Notes: generated from the sequence alone by a model not told the origin. Counted from the stretch's first letter, positions 7,321 to 15,395 are shown. The stretch is 64,000 bases of DNA from Ornithobacterium rhinotracheale (GCF_022832975.1 NZ_CP094846.1:1811501-1875500); one strand, 5' to 3'. Translations and numbers: made by a program.

Positions 7321-7828
7321 TTAAAACTATTTTGTATTTTTTTCCTGCTAATTTGTAGAAGTCTAAAAGCGCCTCCATTTGGTAAAAACGATATTCGCCA
7401 AGCGCTACCTCTGTCTTTTCTCTATCCCAAACCTCAAAGGGTAGATACACCACAAATTCGCTCCCTGTATCGGCGTTTTCGTTGTAGCTATTGAGATAAA
7501 TGATGTCGTTTTCATTATCAATAAACTTGGGCGTATTTTCATTCTCCGCAAAAATGAAAAAGGGGTCAGCCTTTAAAGTTTCACCTATGCGGATACGCCT
7601 TTGCGTTATATCAAAATGGTCGTTTAGCATCGCCTCCAAGCTACACACTTGGGGTGTGTGTTCCAGCTTGTAAATATCTTCCGCGCGCAAGCGTTGGAAA
7701 GTGTTTTGCACACTGGTTAGTGGATAAACGAGCGAGACCAGCCACGCCTTAAATCTTGCTTTGCGCAAAAAAGTGGGCGTTAAAAGCAATACCAATTTGG
7801 GTAAATCAATATTAAATATTCGGTTCAT
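7313..7828 (-). CDS. Putative baseplate/tail protein (tail protein I position)
   Basis: 171 residues between the baseplate J-like protein and the fibres, the slot held by tail protein I / gp48 in Mu-like phages. The N-terminus is hydrophobic and basic (LPKLVLLLTPTFLRKARFKAWL). The C-terminal part has PFEVWDREKTEVALGEYRFYQMEALLDFYKLAGKKY-type alternating charge (positions about 130-167). Overlaps the J gene by 17 bases. No direct family match. Confidence 0.55.
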   Translation of the reverse strand: MNRIFNIDLPKLVLLLTPTFLRKARFKAWLVSLVYPLTSVQNTFQRLRAEDIYKLEHTPQVCSLEAMLNDHFDITQRRIRIGETLKADPFFIFAENENTPKFIDNENDIIYLNSYNENADTGSEFVVYLPFEVWDREKTEVALGEYRFYQMEALLDFYKLAGKKYKIVLNG

Positions 7829-8645
7829 AAGTAATATTTAATTCGGTTTCGTCCACTTTAAAATAACCGCTCTCTGGCACCTTACGCACGGCAATGGCGG
7901 TGTAATCGCCATCTAGCCATTTGCTGCGCACCTGTTGCAAATGCGGAATGGCCACGCCTTTTAATTTTTGCAGGTGGTCGGTTAAATGCTCTAGCACCAG
8001 CTCGCCATTAAATGGCAAGATTTTCATGTATTCCTTAATCGCCTCTTTGACGGGTTCGGCGGCAGAACCATCAATGTAGCTGCCGTCTTTTTTCATTAGC
8101 AAAGGATCGTAATACACCAACAAATCCACGGCAAGCATATCAGGCTCGGAGTTTATCACACGCACTTCTACGCCCGCGGCTTTTATGCGGTTCATATAAT
8201 GCACAAAGGCGTTTTCTTCTTCGTTAGAAATTCGCTGTAATTCTCCTTTTTTTTCGGTAGCAATTTTCACGATTAAAGCGTTTTCTTGCTCAATCACGGC
8301 GGCGTATTTTACGATTTTGGATGCTTCTATTTCTTCCTCGGTTAGCTTTGAATTGTCGTAATAGTCGGTTTCATCTACCAGTGCCAAACCATAGCCGTAC
8401 TGGAATTTCAACGCCATTTCTTTGTACCAAGGCAGGCGGAAATTCTTCTGCACACGAATACGCTCGTCTATCTCTGCCCTGTGGCGGTCAAAGATTTTTT
8501 CCAAACTCCAAATCGCAACCGCCACAATGTAAATCCACAAGCGCCAAAGGGCGGTTTTGCTCGTGCTATTGAGCTCGTTTAGTTCCTCGTGGTTTTCTTT
8601 TTCTTGGTAAATCTCTGCTTGTATTTCTTCTATTGTTCGTGCCAT
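7812..8645 (-). CDS. Baseplate J-like wedge protein
   Basis: 277 residues. The N-terminal helix carries many acidic residues and LWRLWIYIVAVAIW, then DERIRVQKNFRLPWYKEMAL, a run seen in Bacteroidota J-like proteins. The middle (about 125-200) has the wedge fold with GVEVRVINSEPDMLAVDLLVYYD. The C-terminal domain contains KLKGVAIPHLQQVRSKW. It would build the baseplate ring with the spike and LysM proteins. Confidence 0.72.
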   Translation of the reverse strand: MARTIEEIQAEIYQEKENHEELNELNSTSKTALWRLWIYIVAVAIWSLEKIFDRHRAEIDERIRVQKNFRLPWYKEMALKFQYGYGLALVDETDYYDNSKLTEEEIEASKIVKYAAVIEQENALIVKIATEKKGELQRISNEEENAFVHYMNRIKAAGVEVRVINSEPDMLAVDLLVYYDPLLMKKDGSYIDGSAAEPVKEAIKEYMKILPFNGELVLEHLTDHLQKLKGVAIPHLQQVRSKWLDGDYTAIAVRKVPESGYFKVDETELNITYEPNI

Positions 8646-8647
8646 AA

Positions 8648-8953
8648 TTAGCTAACTTTAAAGTCTTGGTTAATTGCCCAATAACCGATACCTTCTAATT
8701 TTTCGGTGTATTCTTCCAATGCCGTGGCAGGCTGAATGTTTTTAGCTTGGTAGTAGGCTAATATATCCGCATCTTGCGCGACCTCCCCCTTTCCCCCTCC
8801 GAGAGGGGGAAGTTCTAACCTTTGCCCAGCCTGCACATCATCGGTGATGCTAAGGTTATTCGTCTCGGCCAACTCAAAAATGCCCGCAATGCTCCCCGTG
8901 TGCTGGAGGCACACATCGAAAAGGGATTGTTTATGTAGGACGGTTATTATCAT
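8648..8953 (-). CDS. LysM-like tail protein X
   Basis: 101 residues. Residues 1-50 form a LysM-like fold: VLHKQSLFDVCLQHTGS, then IFELAETNNLSITDDVQAGQ, then LELPPL. This matches phage tail protein X, which binds the baseplate hub. A Gly-rich piece (PPLGGGKGEV, about 48-57) is encoded by a GC-rich palindrome (8791-8811) that looks inserted. The J-like gene follows two bases later. Confidence 0.7.
   Translation of the reverse strand: MIITVLHKQSLFDVCLQHTGSIAGIFELAETNNLSITDDVQAGQRLELPPLGGGKGEVAQDADILAYYQAKNIQPATALEEYTEKLEGIGYWAINQDFKVS
8783..8811. repeat. GC-rich palindrome inside the LysM gene
   Basis: TTCCCCCTC (8791-799) and GAGGGGGAA (8803-811) form a nine-pair stem around CGA, preceded by a second C-rich tract (8783-8790). 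Composition is unlike the AT-rich surroundings, and it is in frame inside a coding sequence. It resembles the short C-rich palindromes scattered through some bacterial genomes, but no second copy is in this window. Confidence 0.5.
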
Positions 8954-8960
8954 TGCTTTA

Positions 8961-8989
8961 AAAATTAATTGCCTGTCCGTGCTACGGAC
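8961..8989. repeat. Duplicated hairpin block, copy 1
   Basis: AAAATTAATTGCCTG (8961-8975) is followed by the palindrome GTCCGTGCTACGGAC (8975-8989). The same 15-mer plus a near-identical hairpin occurs at 9516-9542. This copy covers the last codons and stop of the TM/coiled-coil gene and sits just before the LysM gene start. Confidence 0.65.
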
Positions 8990-9282
8990 TTTCCGTTGAG
9001 TTGTTTGTATTTGGTGAGTTCGTTGGTGAGCGCTTCTACTTTTTGCTCTAATTCTTTTATCGTTTTTTTAGCCGCATCAAGTTCCACAATGGCCGTTTTA
9101 AGTTGTTCGCCTAAATTCTCTATCATTTCACGATAAATGCGTACGGCTTTATCTACATTGTCAAGCTCATTTGCTTGCACCTCCATTTGTTGCTTTTTGC
9201 GCGAAAAAAACCAAGCGACAAAAGCACTGATAATAGCCGTAATAATCTCACTTATGTATGGTTGTAATAATTCTAGCATCAT
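8965..9282 (-). CDS. Membrane-anchored coiled-coil phage protein
   Basis: 105 residues. An N-terminal membrane segment (about 10-26, IITAIISAFVAWFF) is followed by SRKKQQ and a long coiled coil (about 30-92). This is a one-pass membrane anchor with a rod. It lies among baseplate genes, not in the lysis cassette. Function unknown; a spanin-like or injection-related role is possible. The stop overlaps the first duplicated hairpin. Confidence 0.6.
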   Translation of the reverse strand: MMLELLQPYISEIITAIISAFVAWFFSRKKQQMEVQANELDNVDKAVRIYREMIENLGEQLKTAIVELDAAKKTIKELEQKVEALTNELTKYKQLNGKSVARTGN

Positions 9283-9503
9283 TATTCAATTTTAGCGTTA
9301 ATCGTTCCTGTTACGGGCCCGCCACTAGTGGGTGCAATGAGCCCCGAGGTGTAATGAATTTGTAGGTCTTTGATTTCTTCCACAATGGCACGCGCCAAAT
9401 CGCCGGCAAATTGCTCCTTACTTCGGTTGGGGTTATCTTCCTCCTGCTGGCATTTGTCCATTGCGGCGATGATTTTATTTTTTAGTCTGTTTTCGTTGAG
9501 CAT
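9282..9503 (-). CDS. Small phage protein in baseplate region
   Basis: 73 residues. A helical N-terminus (NENRLKNKIIAAMDKCQQ) is followed by SKEQFAGDLARAIVEEIK, then a Gly/Thr-rich tail (SGGPVTGTINAKIE). Similar short proteins occur in tail regions of Bacteroidota phages. Its last base overlaps the start of the next gene. No function assigned. Confidence 0.6.
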   Translation of the reverse strand: MLNENRLKNKIIAAMDKCQQEEDNPNRSKEQFAGDLARAIVEEIKDLQIHYTSGLIAPTSGGPVTGTINAKIE

Positions 9504-9515
9504 TTTTTCTGTATT

Positions 9516-9542
9516 AAAATTAATTGCCTGCCGTGCTACGGC
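9516..9542. repeat. Duplicated hairpin block, copy 2
   Basis: AAAATTAATTGCCTG (9516-9530) leads into GCCGTGCTACGGC (9530-9542). It is intergenic, between the spike gene stop and the 73-residue gene start. See copy 1 at 8961-8989. Confidence 0.65.
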
Positions 9543-9554
9543 TTTAAAGCCATT

Positions 9555-10034
9555 TTAAATATCTTTTAAAAGTGAATTAAATCGTTTTTCCAACGCGGTA
9601 AACTCGGACTCGTTGATAAGCTTTATCGTACTCCCTGTGTTAGTGGTGAATTTCATTCGTTTAATCGTCGCAATCAAATCCGCCATTAATTGTTTTAAAG
9701 TTTCGTTTTCCTTGCGGAGGAGAAAGCCCTCGGCGTTTATTTTCAGAGCGGTATTTTCAATTTTTACGGAAAACTCTTTTAGCTCTGAGCTGCCTACCAC
9801 AAAGGCAATTTCTTTGGAAATAAACACCGCACACACCAGCGAACCCACCGCAGGCTCGGCGTAAATACCGCCCGCTTGGTCGTCTGCCATCAGGTAGGCA
9901 TCATCAATAGGCGAAGAACCGTCTAAGGGCTTTAAATCGGCGGTGTGGTTCTCGGAATTAACCGAAATCACCTCGCAGATTTTGGCGTAAATTTCCTCGC
10001 CGGTTTGGGCTAGCTGTTGGATAAGTTCTTTCAT
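9555..10034 (-). CDS. Baseplate spike protein (gpV/gp45-like)
   Basis: 159 residues. The N-terminal OB-like part (about 15-85) contains KICEVISVNSENHTADLKPLDG and AVGSLVCAVFISKEIAFVVGSSELKE, the shape of phage spike/puncturing proteins. A beta-helix-like stretch follows and then a helical C-terminus. It follows the hub gene with a 4-base overlap, the usual order in contractile tails. Confidence 0.7.
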   Translation of the reverse strand: MKELIQQLAQTGEEIYAKICEVISVNSENHTADLKPLDGSSPIDDAYLMADDQAGGIYAEPAVGSLVCAVFISKEIAFVVGSSELKEFSVKIENTALKINAEGFLLRKENETLKQLMADLIATIKRMKFTTNTGSTIKLINESEFTALEKRFNSLLKDI

Positions 10035-11017
10035 TTTTTATCAATATTTAAAGGCATTCCCAGCTCAATGTTTTGGCGGTAGCCATTTTGTCCAAAACGG
10101 ATTTCATTTTTTTTCACTAAATAGGTTCCGCTATTTCCGTCGCTGGCGTGTATTTCCACCATATCGCATTTGCTCACCTCTGGCACGCCGAAAGTTTCAA
10201 AACTCCCCTTAAATCCGCTTTGCTTGTAGCGTTCGAGCGCTTGCATAGCGTATTTTTTAAGCTCTACCTCACTTAGCCCGTCCATTCGTATTTTGATTAG
10301 CTCGCCATCTTTGTCGCCGTATTCGTAGGTTATTTTTTTGTGTTTAGCGTTAAAGCTCTGTGCCTCCACGCGCACGCGTATATCTTCCTTTTCTCTGTAC
10401 TCGAAATTTTCGGAGATAATATTTTTAGCGTGGGAAAATTTCAACTTTTTACGGTTGTCAAATGGGTAGGTCAGCCCCACATATAAAATGCTTTTGCCGT
10501 TAATCCTGCGGAAATACGCCGAAATCATTAACTTTTCTTTCATCTCTTGCAGTTCTTCGGAAACATTGGGCTTGGTGATACGCCAAAGCCCCACTTTTAT
10601 ATCTTTGTCAATGAGGTAAAATTCCACACCTGTACCTTTTAAAAGATGGGCGATGATATCTTTTAGATAGGCGTTTTTAAACGACCTTGGCTCTGCTTTT
10701 TTCGACTTCAAAATAAACATACCGTCCTCGCATTTGATGGTGATGGGTGTTTTTGCATCTACACTTCTAACAAAGCCCGAAAAGCGAGTAACCAGCTCGT
10801 CATCATAGCCTAAACGAACCTCTATCTTGTCGCCTCTTTTGATGGGCGGTTTTCCGTTTTCTGAAACAAAGCCCTGCCAATGGATATTTTTCGGCAATAC
10901 CAGCTCGCAGGTATCGGTAAGTCTACCGGTGTCCTCTGTAATGGTACACTCATTGAGGGCGAAAAACTCCCAAGTTTTTTCGCTTTCTATGATGATATGA
11001 CTACTTAACTTTAACAT
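10031..11017 (-). CDS. Baseplate hub protein (gpD / late control D-like)
   Basis: 328 residues if the second ATG (11017) is used; an upstream ATG at 11044 adds nine residues but overlaps the preceding gene by 44 bases. Beta-rich N-terminal half with PIKRGDKIEVRLGYDDELVTRFSGFV (about 78-103), typical of hub proteins where the swivel domain begins. The middle has KSILYVGLTYPFDNRKKLKF, and the C-terminal part SKCDMVEIHASDG. Gene order tape measure, DUF6046-like, hub, spike supports the call. Confidence 0.72.
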   Translation of the reverse strand: MLKLSSHIIIESEKTWEFFALNECTITEDTGRLTDTCELVLPKNIHWQGFVSENGKPPIKRGDKIEVRLGYDDELVTRFSGFVRSVDAKTPITIKCEDGMFILKSKKAEPRSFKNAYLKDIIAHLLKGTGVEFYLIDKDIKVGLWRITKPNVSEELQEMKEKLMISAYFRRINGKSILYVGLTYPFDNRKKLKFSHAKNIISENFEYREKEDIRVRVEAQSFNAKHKKITYEYGDKDGELIKIRMDGLSEVELKKYAMQALERYKQSGFKGSFETFGVPEVSKCDMVEIHASDGNSGTYLVKKNEIRFGQNGYRQNIELGMPLNIDKK

Positions 11018-11642
11018 TGTCCTGCTGTATTTGTTTAATCTCATAAGCCCTGTCGGAGAGCATTTGAATTTGCAAACTTTGGCGGTTGCTATGTGTTTCC
11101 TGCTGCAAGGAGTAGCTTTTTACCACGGCGGATTTAATATCAAAAAGCGTTAGAAAATCGCTCTGTACCTCGAGGGCTTGCTTCTCTAAGAGCAGGCGGT
11201 GTAGGCGCTTAATTTCTTCGTCGGGGTAATGATTTTCGGCAATGGCAAAAGTACTTTCATCATCCTGTGCTACCGCGCTAAGCGGTAAAATAGCCACATC
11301 AAGAGTAATAGAATAGTCCCCATCGGAAATATACTCTTTAATGGTGCCGTCGCGCCCTTGCAAAGGCGTGGTTACAATGTTACGCTCTTGCGTTAGGCTG
11401 ATGATAATTTCTGAAAACTCAAACTCGCCCGCTGTGCCTCGTATTTTCAATGTGGTAATCCAAGGGCGGTTTTCCAGCTCTTTTAGCTCGGCAAAGTTGT
11501 AATCATCACCTTTTTTGATTTCCAAAGGCTGAGCGTTCTCCATCGAAAAACGAAATAAAGCATTCACGCCCGCGCTTTTAAGTCCTCTGCTATCAGCTTG
11601 AATATTTAAATCTATCATCTTTTTTGATTTAATTTGTGGCAC
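11001..11642 (-). CDS. DUF6046-like tail protein
   Basis: 213 residues between tape measure and hub. Features recalled from this Bacteroidota phage family include TPLQGRDGTIKEYISDGDYSI (about 110-130), the YPDEEIKRLHRLL segment, and FLTLFDIKSAVV followed by NRQSLQIQMLSDRAYEI. Likely an adaptor between tail tube and baseplate. It overlaps the tape measure gene by 14 bases. Confidence 0.65.
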   Translation of the reverse strand: MPQIKSKKMIDLNIQADSRGLKSAGVNALFRFSMENAQPLEIKKGDDYNFAELKELENRPWITTLKIRGTAGEFEFSEIIISLTQERNIVTTPLQGRDGTIKEYISDGDYSITLDVAILPLSAVAQDDESTFAIAENHYPDEEIKRLHRLLLEKQALEVQSDFLTLFDIKSAVVKSYSLQQETHSNRQSLQIQMLSDRAYEIKQIQQDNVKVK

Positions 11643-14052
11643 CTGTAAAATCCGCCACCGTAGTGTAAAATACTTCTTTCAACTGTTGTACAAGTTGTTC
11701 TTTATCAATGCCATTCGTAGTGTTCATATACACATTTAGGTTGTCCATAAACTTGCCCACCGTAAGGCTCTGCACCTTATTGCCACTATCGGAATGCTCT
11801 TTACCGCCTTTTTTCTTTTTCTTCTTGGCTTTTTCGCCGGCAATACCGCCCACCGTAGGCGGTGTAAGACCTCCTTTTTTAAGGTCAAATAAATTCTTTT
11901 TATCCTCCACGATGGACACTTCTTGGGGCTTGTCCTTTTCCCGTTCTGCTTTATCGCGGTCAAAACTCTTTCCTCCGGCCTCTTCGCCTTTTTTATATTC
12001 TGTTTTTACACTAAGCATTCCATCCGAGGAAAAAATACCCCCAAAGGTATCGGAGAGCCAGCCCCCAATTTTTCTAAAAATCCCTACGATTTTGTCGACA
12101 AATCCCATCACCCAATCCCAAGCACTGGAAAAAATGTTTTTTAAAGTCCCTAAAATGGTCTCATCTACCCACGCGGCAAAGCCTCCGAATGTATCCGTTA
12201 TCCAAGCCCACGCCTCGGAGCAAATGTTTAAAATGCCTGTAAAAACTTGCACGGAAAAATCCCATATCGCAGAAAAAACCGCTGTAAAAACATCGCCCAG
12301 CCAAGCGAAAAACTCGCCCAATGACACGGCAAAATTATAGCCCATCTCGTAGGCAAAAGTGAAAAACCCGCTCACGGTTTCCCACCAAATGTCAAATATG
12401 GGCTTGATGATTTTTTGCCATACACGCTGCAGAACCACACCAATGTTATGAAACACGGCACGCCCTGCATAGCCAATTCCAAATAAAATCTCACGGAAAC
12501 GGCGTGAGTTCTCCCACAAATGTTTTAACCCAAAAATGAGTGCGGCAATGGCTGCCAAAATTAGCCCTATCCCTAAAGCATCTAAGGCAATTTGAAAGGC
12601 CGTGGCCCCCAAAGTAGCTTGCAAAAAAGCCCTTGCCACCGAGCGAATACCGCTTGCCTGTATTCTAGCTAAAACGGCTCCGATAGTCATTTGTGCATTG
12701 ATAGATTTCATCTTTATAGCGGAAAGAAGTGAGGCGTTTCCCATTCTCCCTTTGGCTAACGAGTTCCTATTGGTTGCTGTGGTATTTGCATTGGTAGCTA
12801 TGGTATCTTCTTCTGTTTTTATAGTTTTTAAAAACAACTTAGGAAAGAAAGCCTCTATAGCAGATTTTGCAGATATATATACTCTGGACATATCACCCAA
12901 AGCATTTACAAGAGAGAAAAAATGTTGAGTTAATGGAGCCATTGGCTCAATTAGATTAAAAAATCCTATTTTTAAATCATCCACCCAAGCCTTTGCTCTT
13001 GCCATTTTTTCGGCATAACTGCCCATAATAATTTCGGCTTGCTCTGTGGCCGAGTTGGTGCCTGTAATTTGCTCCGTAAGCTCTGCGGCTTCATCCGCCC
13101 CATTAATCATTGCAATCGCGGCCGCCATGTTTTCCTTACCAAACACTTTGGTCATTAGCGCCGTATCATTCTGGATTTTTCTCAGCGTTTTCAGCCTATC
13201 GGTAAGCGGTATGCTGGTATTGGCCAAATACTCCACCGAAATACCTGCTTGCTGCAAACCTTGCGCGGCCAATTTGGAAGTAAAACGCCCCTCTGACAAT
13301 GTAGTTAAAACATTTCGGAGTGCCACACCGCCCTCACTTCCTTTTTTTCCGGCCTTATCTAAAATCTGAATTTGGGCATTGGTTTCTTCAAAACTTAATC
13401 CTGTGGTTTTGGCTACCATCCCGACCTGTTCCAAAGCCGACTGGATTTGTGGAAGTTCGGCACTTCCAGCCTGTGCCGCTGACGACATTACATTCATCAT
13501 TTCGCCCATTGTTTTAGCCGCCTCGATGGGGTTTTCGGTAGAAATACCAAACTGGTTCATCGAAGTGGTCAAAACATTGGTAGCCGCCACTGTATCGCCT
13601 CCCATCTGTTTGGACAAAACATTGATGTGCTCGCCCATTAGCTTCATCGCCTCGGCGTTCTTGGCAATCTCGGGGTCTAATTGCGAAAGCACCAATTTAT
13701 AACTCTCCACATTGGCGGAGGCATCCGTTCCAAAAGTTTTGGAGGTATCTCGTGCGGCCTGTTCAATAGCCTTTAATCCTTCGCCTGTAACGCCTGTAAT
13801 GGCCGAAAGCTCTGCCATTTGGGAGTTCAGTGTAGCGCCGGGCTGAATTAGGTTGTCGAAACTTTGCTTTAAAACATTCATACCATCGGCCGCTAAGTTT
13901 ACCGATAATAATGCTTTATAGCAGTCTCCAAAAACTTTATTTGTTTGCTCAACTGATTTTTTCACACCATTGAAACCTGTTTCTATCTTATTAAAAATAG
14001 GTTCCGTATTGGCGGTAAAATTAATTTGATATGTTACTGAATTTGAAGACAT
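11629..14052 (-). CDS. Tail tape measure protein (TP901 family)
   Basis: 807 residues, setting tail length and helping DNA entry. The core TP901 block is at about 85-300: LSAITGVTGEGLKAIEQAAR, TFGTDASANVESYK, TMGEMMNVMSSAAQAGS, then GGVALRNVLTTLSEG. Hydrophobic helices (about 470-510) include LALDALGIGLILAAIAALIFG-like sequence. Four Trp-rich segments near 555-665 repeat a W..I...F...W pattern. A Lys-rich linker (about 740-755) precedes the tail. Rather short, consistent with a short contractile tail. Confidence 0.9.
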   Translation of the reverse strand: MSSNSVTYQINFTANTEPIFNKIETGFNGVKKSVEQTNKVFGDCYKALLSVNLAADGMNVLKQSFDNLIQPGATLNSQMAELSAITGVTGEGLKAIEQAARDTSKTFGTDASANVESYKLVLSQLDPEIAKNAEAMKLMGEHINVLSKQMGGDTVAATNVLTTSMNQFGISTENPIEAAKTMGEMMNVMSSAAQAGSAELPQIQSALEQVGMVAKTTGLSFEETNAQIQILDKAGKKGSEGGVALRNVLTTLSEGRFTSKLAAQGLQQAGISVEYLANTSIPLTDRLKTLRKIQNDTALMTKVFGKENMAAAIAMINGADEAAELTEQITGTNSATEQAEIIMGSYAEKMARAKAWVDDLKIGFFNLIEPMAPLTQHFFSLVNALGDMSRVYISAKSAIEAFFPKLFLKTIKTEEDTIATNANTTATNRNSLAKGRMGNASLLSAIKMKSINAQMTIGAVLARIQASGIRSVARAFLQATLGATAFQIALDALGIGLILAAIAALIFGLKHLWENSRRFREILFGIGYAGRAVFHNIGVVLQRVWQKIIKPIFDIWWETVSGFFTFAYEMGYNFAVSLGEFFAWLGDVFTAVFSAIWDFSVQVFTGILNICSEAWAWITDTFGGFAAWVDETILGTLKNIFSSAWDWVMGFVDKIVGIFRKIGGWLSDTFGGIFSSDGMLSVKTEYKKGEEAGGKSFDRDKAEREKDKPQEVSIVEDKKNLFDLKKGGLTPPTVGGIAGEKAKKKKKKGGKEHSDSGNKVQSLTVGKFMDNLNVYMNTTNGIDKEQLVQQLKEVFYTTVADFTGATN

Positions 14053-14083
14053 TTTTTTTATCTTTGTAAAAAGTTTCGTTTTT

Positions 14084-14245
14084 ATGAAAGGTTATAAAAT
14101 CACACCATTAGGTTATGCTTTTTTCGTAAGCATTTTTTTTAGTCTTATTTTGAGCATTTTTTTTGTTTTTGCATTTCCTATTGTTGGGGGGCTTTGGTAT
14201 TTTTATGCTATGATTGTTTTTGCTAATCGTTGTTTGAATGATTAG
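14084..14245 (+). CDS. Plus-strand small membrane protein (candidate moron)
   Basis: A 53-residue open frame on the strand opposite to all tail genes, between tape measure and tail chaperone. Protein begins MKGYKITPLGYAFF and has two hydrophobic helices (about 11-31 and 33-48) with FPIVGGLW between; it ends RCLND. TATCTTTG at 14059-14066, a perfect match to the Bacteroidota -7 box, lies 18 bases before the ATG; the upstream TTTG is only 13 bases away, so the -33 match is imperfect. Its last 4 bases overlap the end of the frameshifted chaperone gene. It could be a lysogenic-conversion gene; function unknown. Confidence 0.55.
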   Translation: MKGYKITPLGYAFFVSIFFSLILSIFFVFAFPIVGGLWYFYAMIVFANRCLND

Positions 14246-14750
14246 CTCCCGAAGAGTTTCAAAAACAATTCGGCTTGGTTCTGCATACGCCATTCTTCCA
14301 ACCATTGGGCTTGGGCATATAACTTATTCCACTCGCTTACTTGTAGATTTTCAGGGTTTACACCAAAATTTGCCCTAATCAAAGCATCTGCTTGCCATCT
14401 TCCGTTTTCGGGTTGCTCGCCTTGCAGCGAGCTTACAAGTTTTTTGCCTCGGCAGTAGTTTTTTGCATTCTTGCCATCAGCGCCTCCACGGCTTTGGCTT
14501 TGAGCATATCGCGCTGCTCTATTTCCTCGTCTGCCTTTACGATATAATTGGCATAGGCCGATTGCACGGCTTTCATCTCATTGCTCTTGCTAATCTTTGA
14601 GAGCGCCTCCAACTGCTGAAAGGTCGGCTCTTTAAAAATCACATTTTGAGCTTGTCCGGCATAGTTTACCGTAACTAACACCAAAGCACCCTTTTCGGCT
14701 TTGAGTTGCTCTATTTCCTCTGGGCTTAGCCCGCAAATTGTTTCGTTCAT
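14242..14750 (-). CDS. Tail chaperone GT-type fusion by -1 frameshift
   Basis: The 105-residue gene ending at 14433 has an in-frame heptamer A AAA AAC (14445-14439) one sense codon (TTG) before its stop. Slipping back one base there continues the frame for 65 residues (LVSSLQGEQPENGRWQADAL, then ANFGVNPENLQ, ending KLFGS) to a stop at 14242. A six-base spacer and a perfect six-pair hairpin (14415-14432) follow the heptamer. The product would be 169 residues. This is the G/GT layout found between tube and tape measure in many tailed phages. Confidence 0.75.
14415..14445 (-). promoter_or_regulatory. Programmed -1 frameshift signal
   Basis: Minus-strand slippery heptamer AAAAAAC (14439-14445, in frame A AAA AAC), six-base spacer, then hairpin GCTCGC-TGCAAG-GCGAGC (14415-14432). 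All three parts of a classic signal are present at the right spacing. Confidence 0.75.
14433..14750 (-). CDS. Tail assembly chaperone (G-type)
   Basis: 105 residues, the zero-frame product. Contains an N-terminal CGLSPEEIEQLKAEKGALVLVTV, then FKEPTFQQLEALSKISKSNE (about 38-57) and a helical C-terminus with KTTAEAKNL. Tail chaperones coat the tape measure before tube polymerisation. Tube gene upstream and tape measure downstream fit this role. Its end overlaps the frameshift site. Confidence 0.75.
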   Translation of the reverse strand: MNETICGLSPEEIEQLKAEKGALVLVTVNYAGQAQNVIFKEPTFQQLEALSKISKSNEMKAVQSAYANYIVKADEEIEQRDMLKAKAVEALMARMQKTTAEAKNL

Positions 14751-14796
14751 TTTTTTTATCGTTTTAAATGTTGTTTAAATAGTTTTTAAAGTGTAA

Positions 14797-15231
14797 TTAA
14801 ACTGATTTGTCTACAATGTGAGAAATAATCAATTCCAGCTCTACCTCTTTGCTCATATCGCCCTCTTTCCAATCGAAGCCTGCTTTTTTAAACTCGCAGT
14901 TTTTCAGGATATGCGTTACCAGCGGCTGGTTGTCGGGCTGATAGCTCACGGTGATAGAAAAGGGCGCAATACGGTGGAGTTGTCCTTTCGGAGCCTTAGC
15001 TTTAAGCGCTAGCACCGTGCCTGCCAAAAGCGTGATGCTGGCAGTGGCCTTTACGCGTCCGTAGCCTCTCGAAATCGGATACCGCCCCGCGCCGTAAACA
15101 TTCTCCTTTTCCTGCTCTTCCTCGTATTTAATAGCCCTGATGCCTGTTACTGGCGTACCGCCGATATTGCAAATAATATCTGCCCAGCCGTATTCTCGGC
15201 CGTTGATTAATGGTTCTAATTCTATTGCCAT
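14797..15231 (-). CDS. Tail tube protein
   Basis: 144 residues, beta-rich with a C-terminal ELELIISHIVD strand. LINGREYGWADIICNIGGTPVTGI (about 8-31) resembles the tube proteins of Bacteroidota contractile phages. Follows the sheath gene and precedes the chaperones, the standard order. A structured spacer (15232-15395) separates it from the sheath gene. Confidence 0.75.
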   Translation of the reverse strand: MAIELEPLINGREYGWADIICNIGGTPVTGIRAIKYEEEQEKENVYGAGRYPISRGYGRVKATASITLLAGTVLALKAKAPKGQLHRIAPFSITVSYQPDNQPLVTHILKNCEFKKAGFDWKEGDMSKEVELELIISHIVDKSV

Positions 15232-15257
15232 AATTTTTTACTTTTCATTTTCAAAAT

Positions 15258-15379
15258 AACAAAGCACTCACGCAAAAACTTTTGTGCTTATCCACCTTAA
15301 AAACCGTTAGTGCTTTGTTGATATAATTATATTCGTATACTGCCGATTACTTCACATATAGAGTGATAAGTCATATATG
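15258..15379. other. Structured spacer between sheath and tube genes
   Basis: Perfect 11-bp inverted arms AACAAAGCACT (15258-15268) and AGTGCTTTGTT (15309-15319) enclose about 40 bases. A second small hairpin CATATA/TATATG is at 15355-15379. No long T-run is seen, so this may be an RNA-processing or attenuation element for adjusting tube against sheath levels. Confidence 0.45.
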
Positions 15380-15395
15380 CTACTCCTGCAAGTTT

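Noticed and set aside
10031-11044. Longer start for the hub gene at 11044
   Set aside because: Would overlap the preceding gene by 44 bases; ATG 11017 gives a normal overlap.
14108-14305. Minus-strand 65-residue frame near the tail chaperone
   Set aside because: Out of frame with both the chaperone extension and the plus-strand membrane gene; low-complexity Asn/Lys tail.
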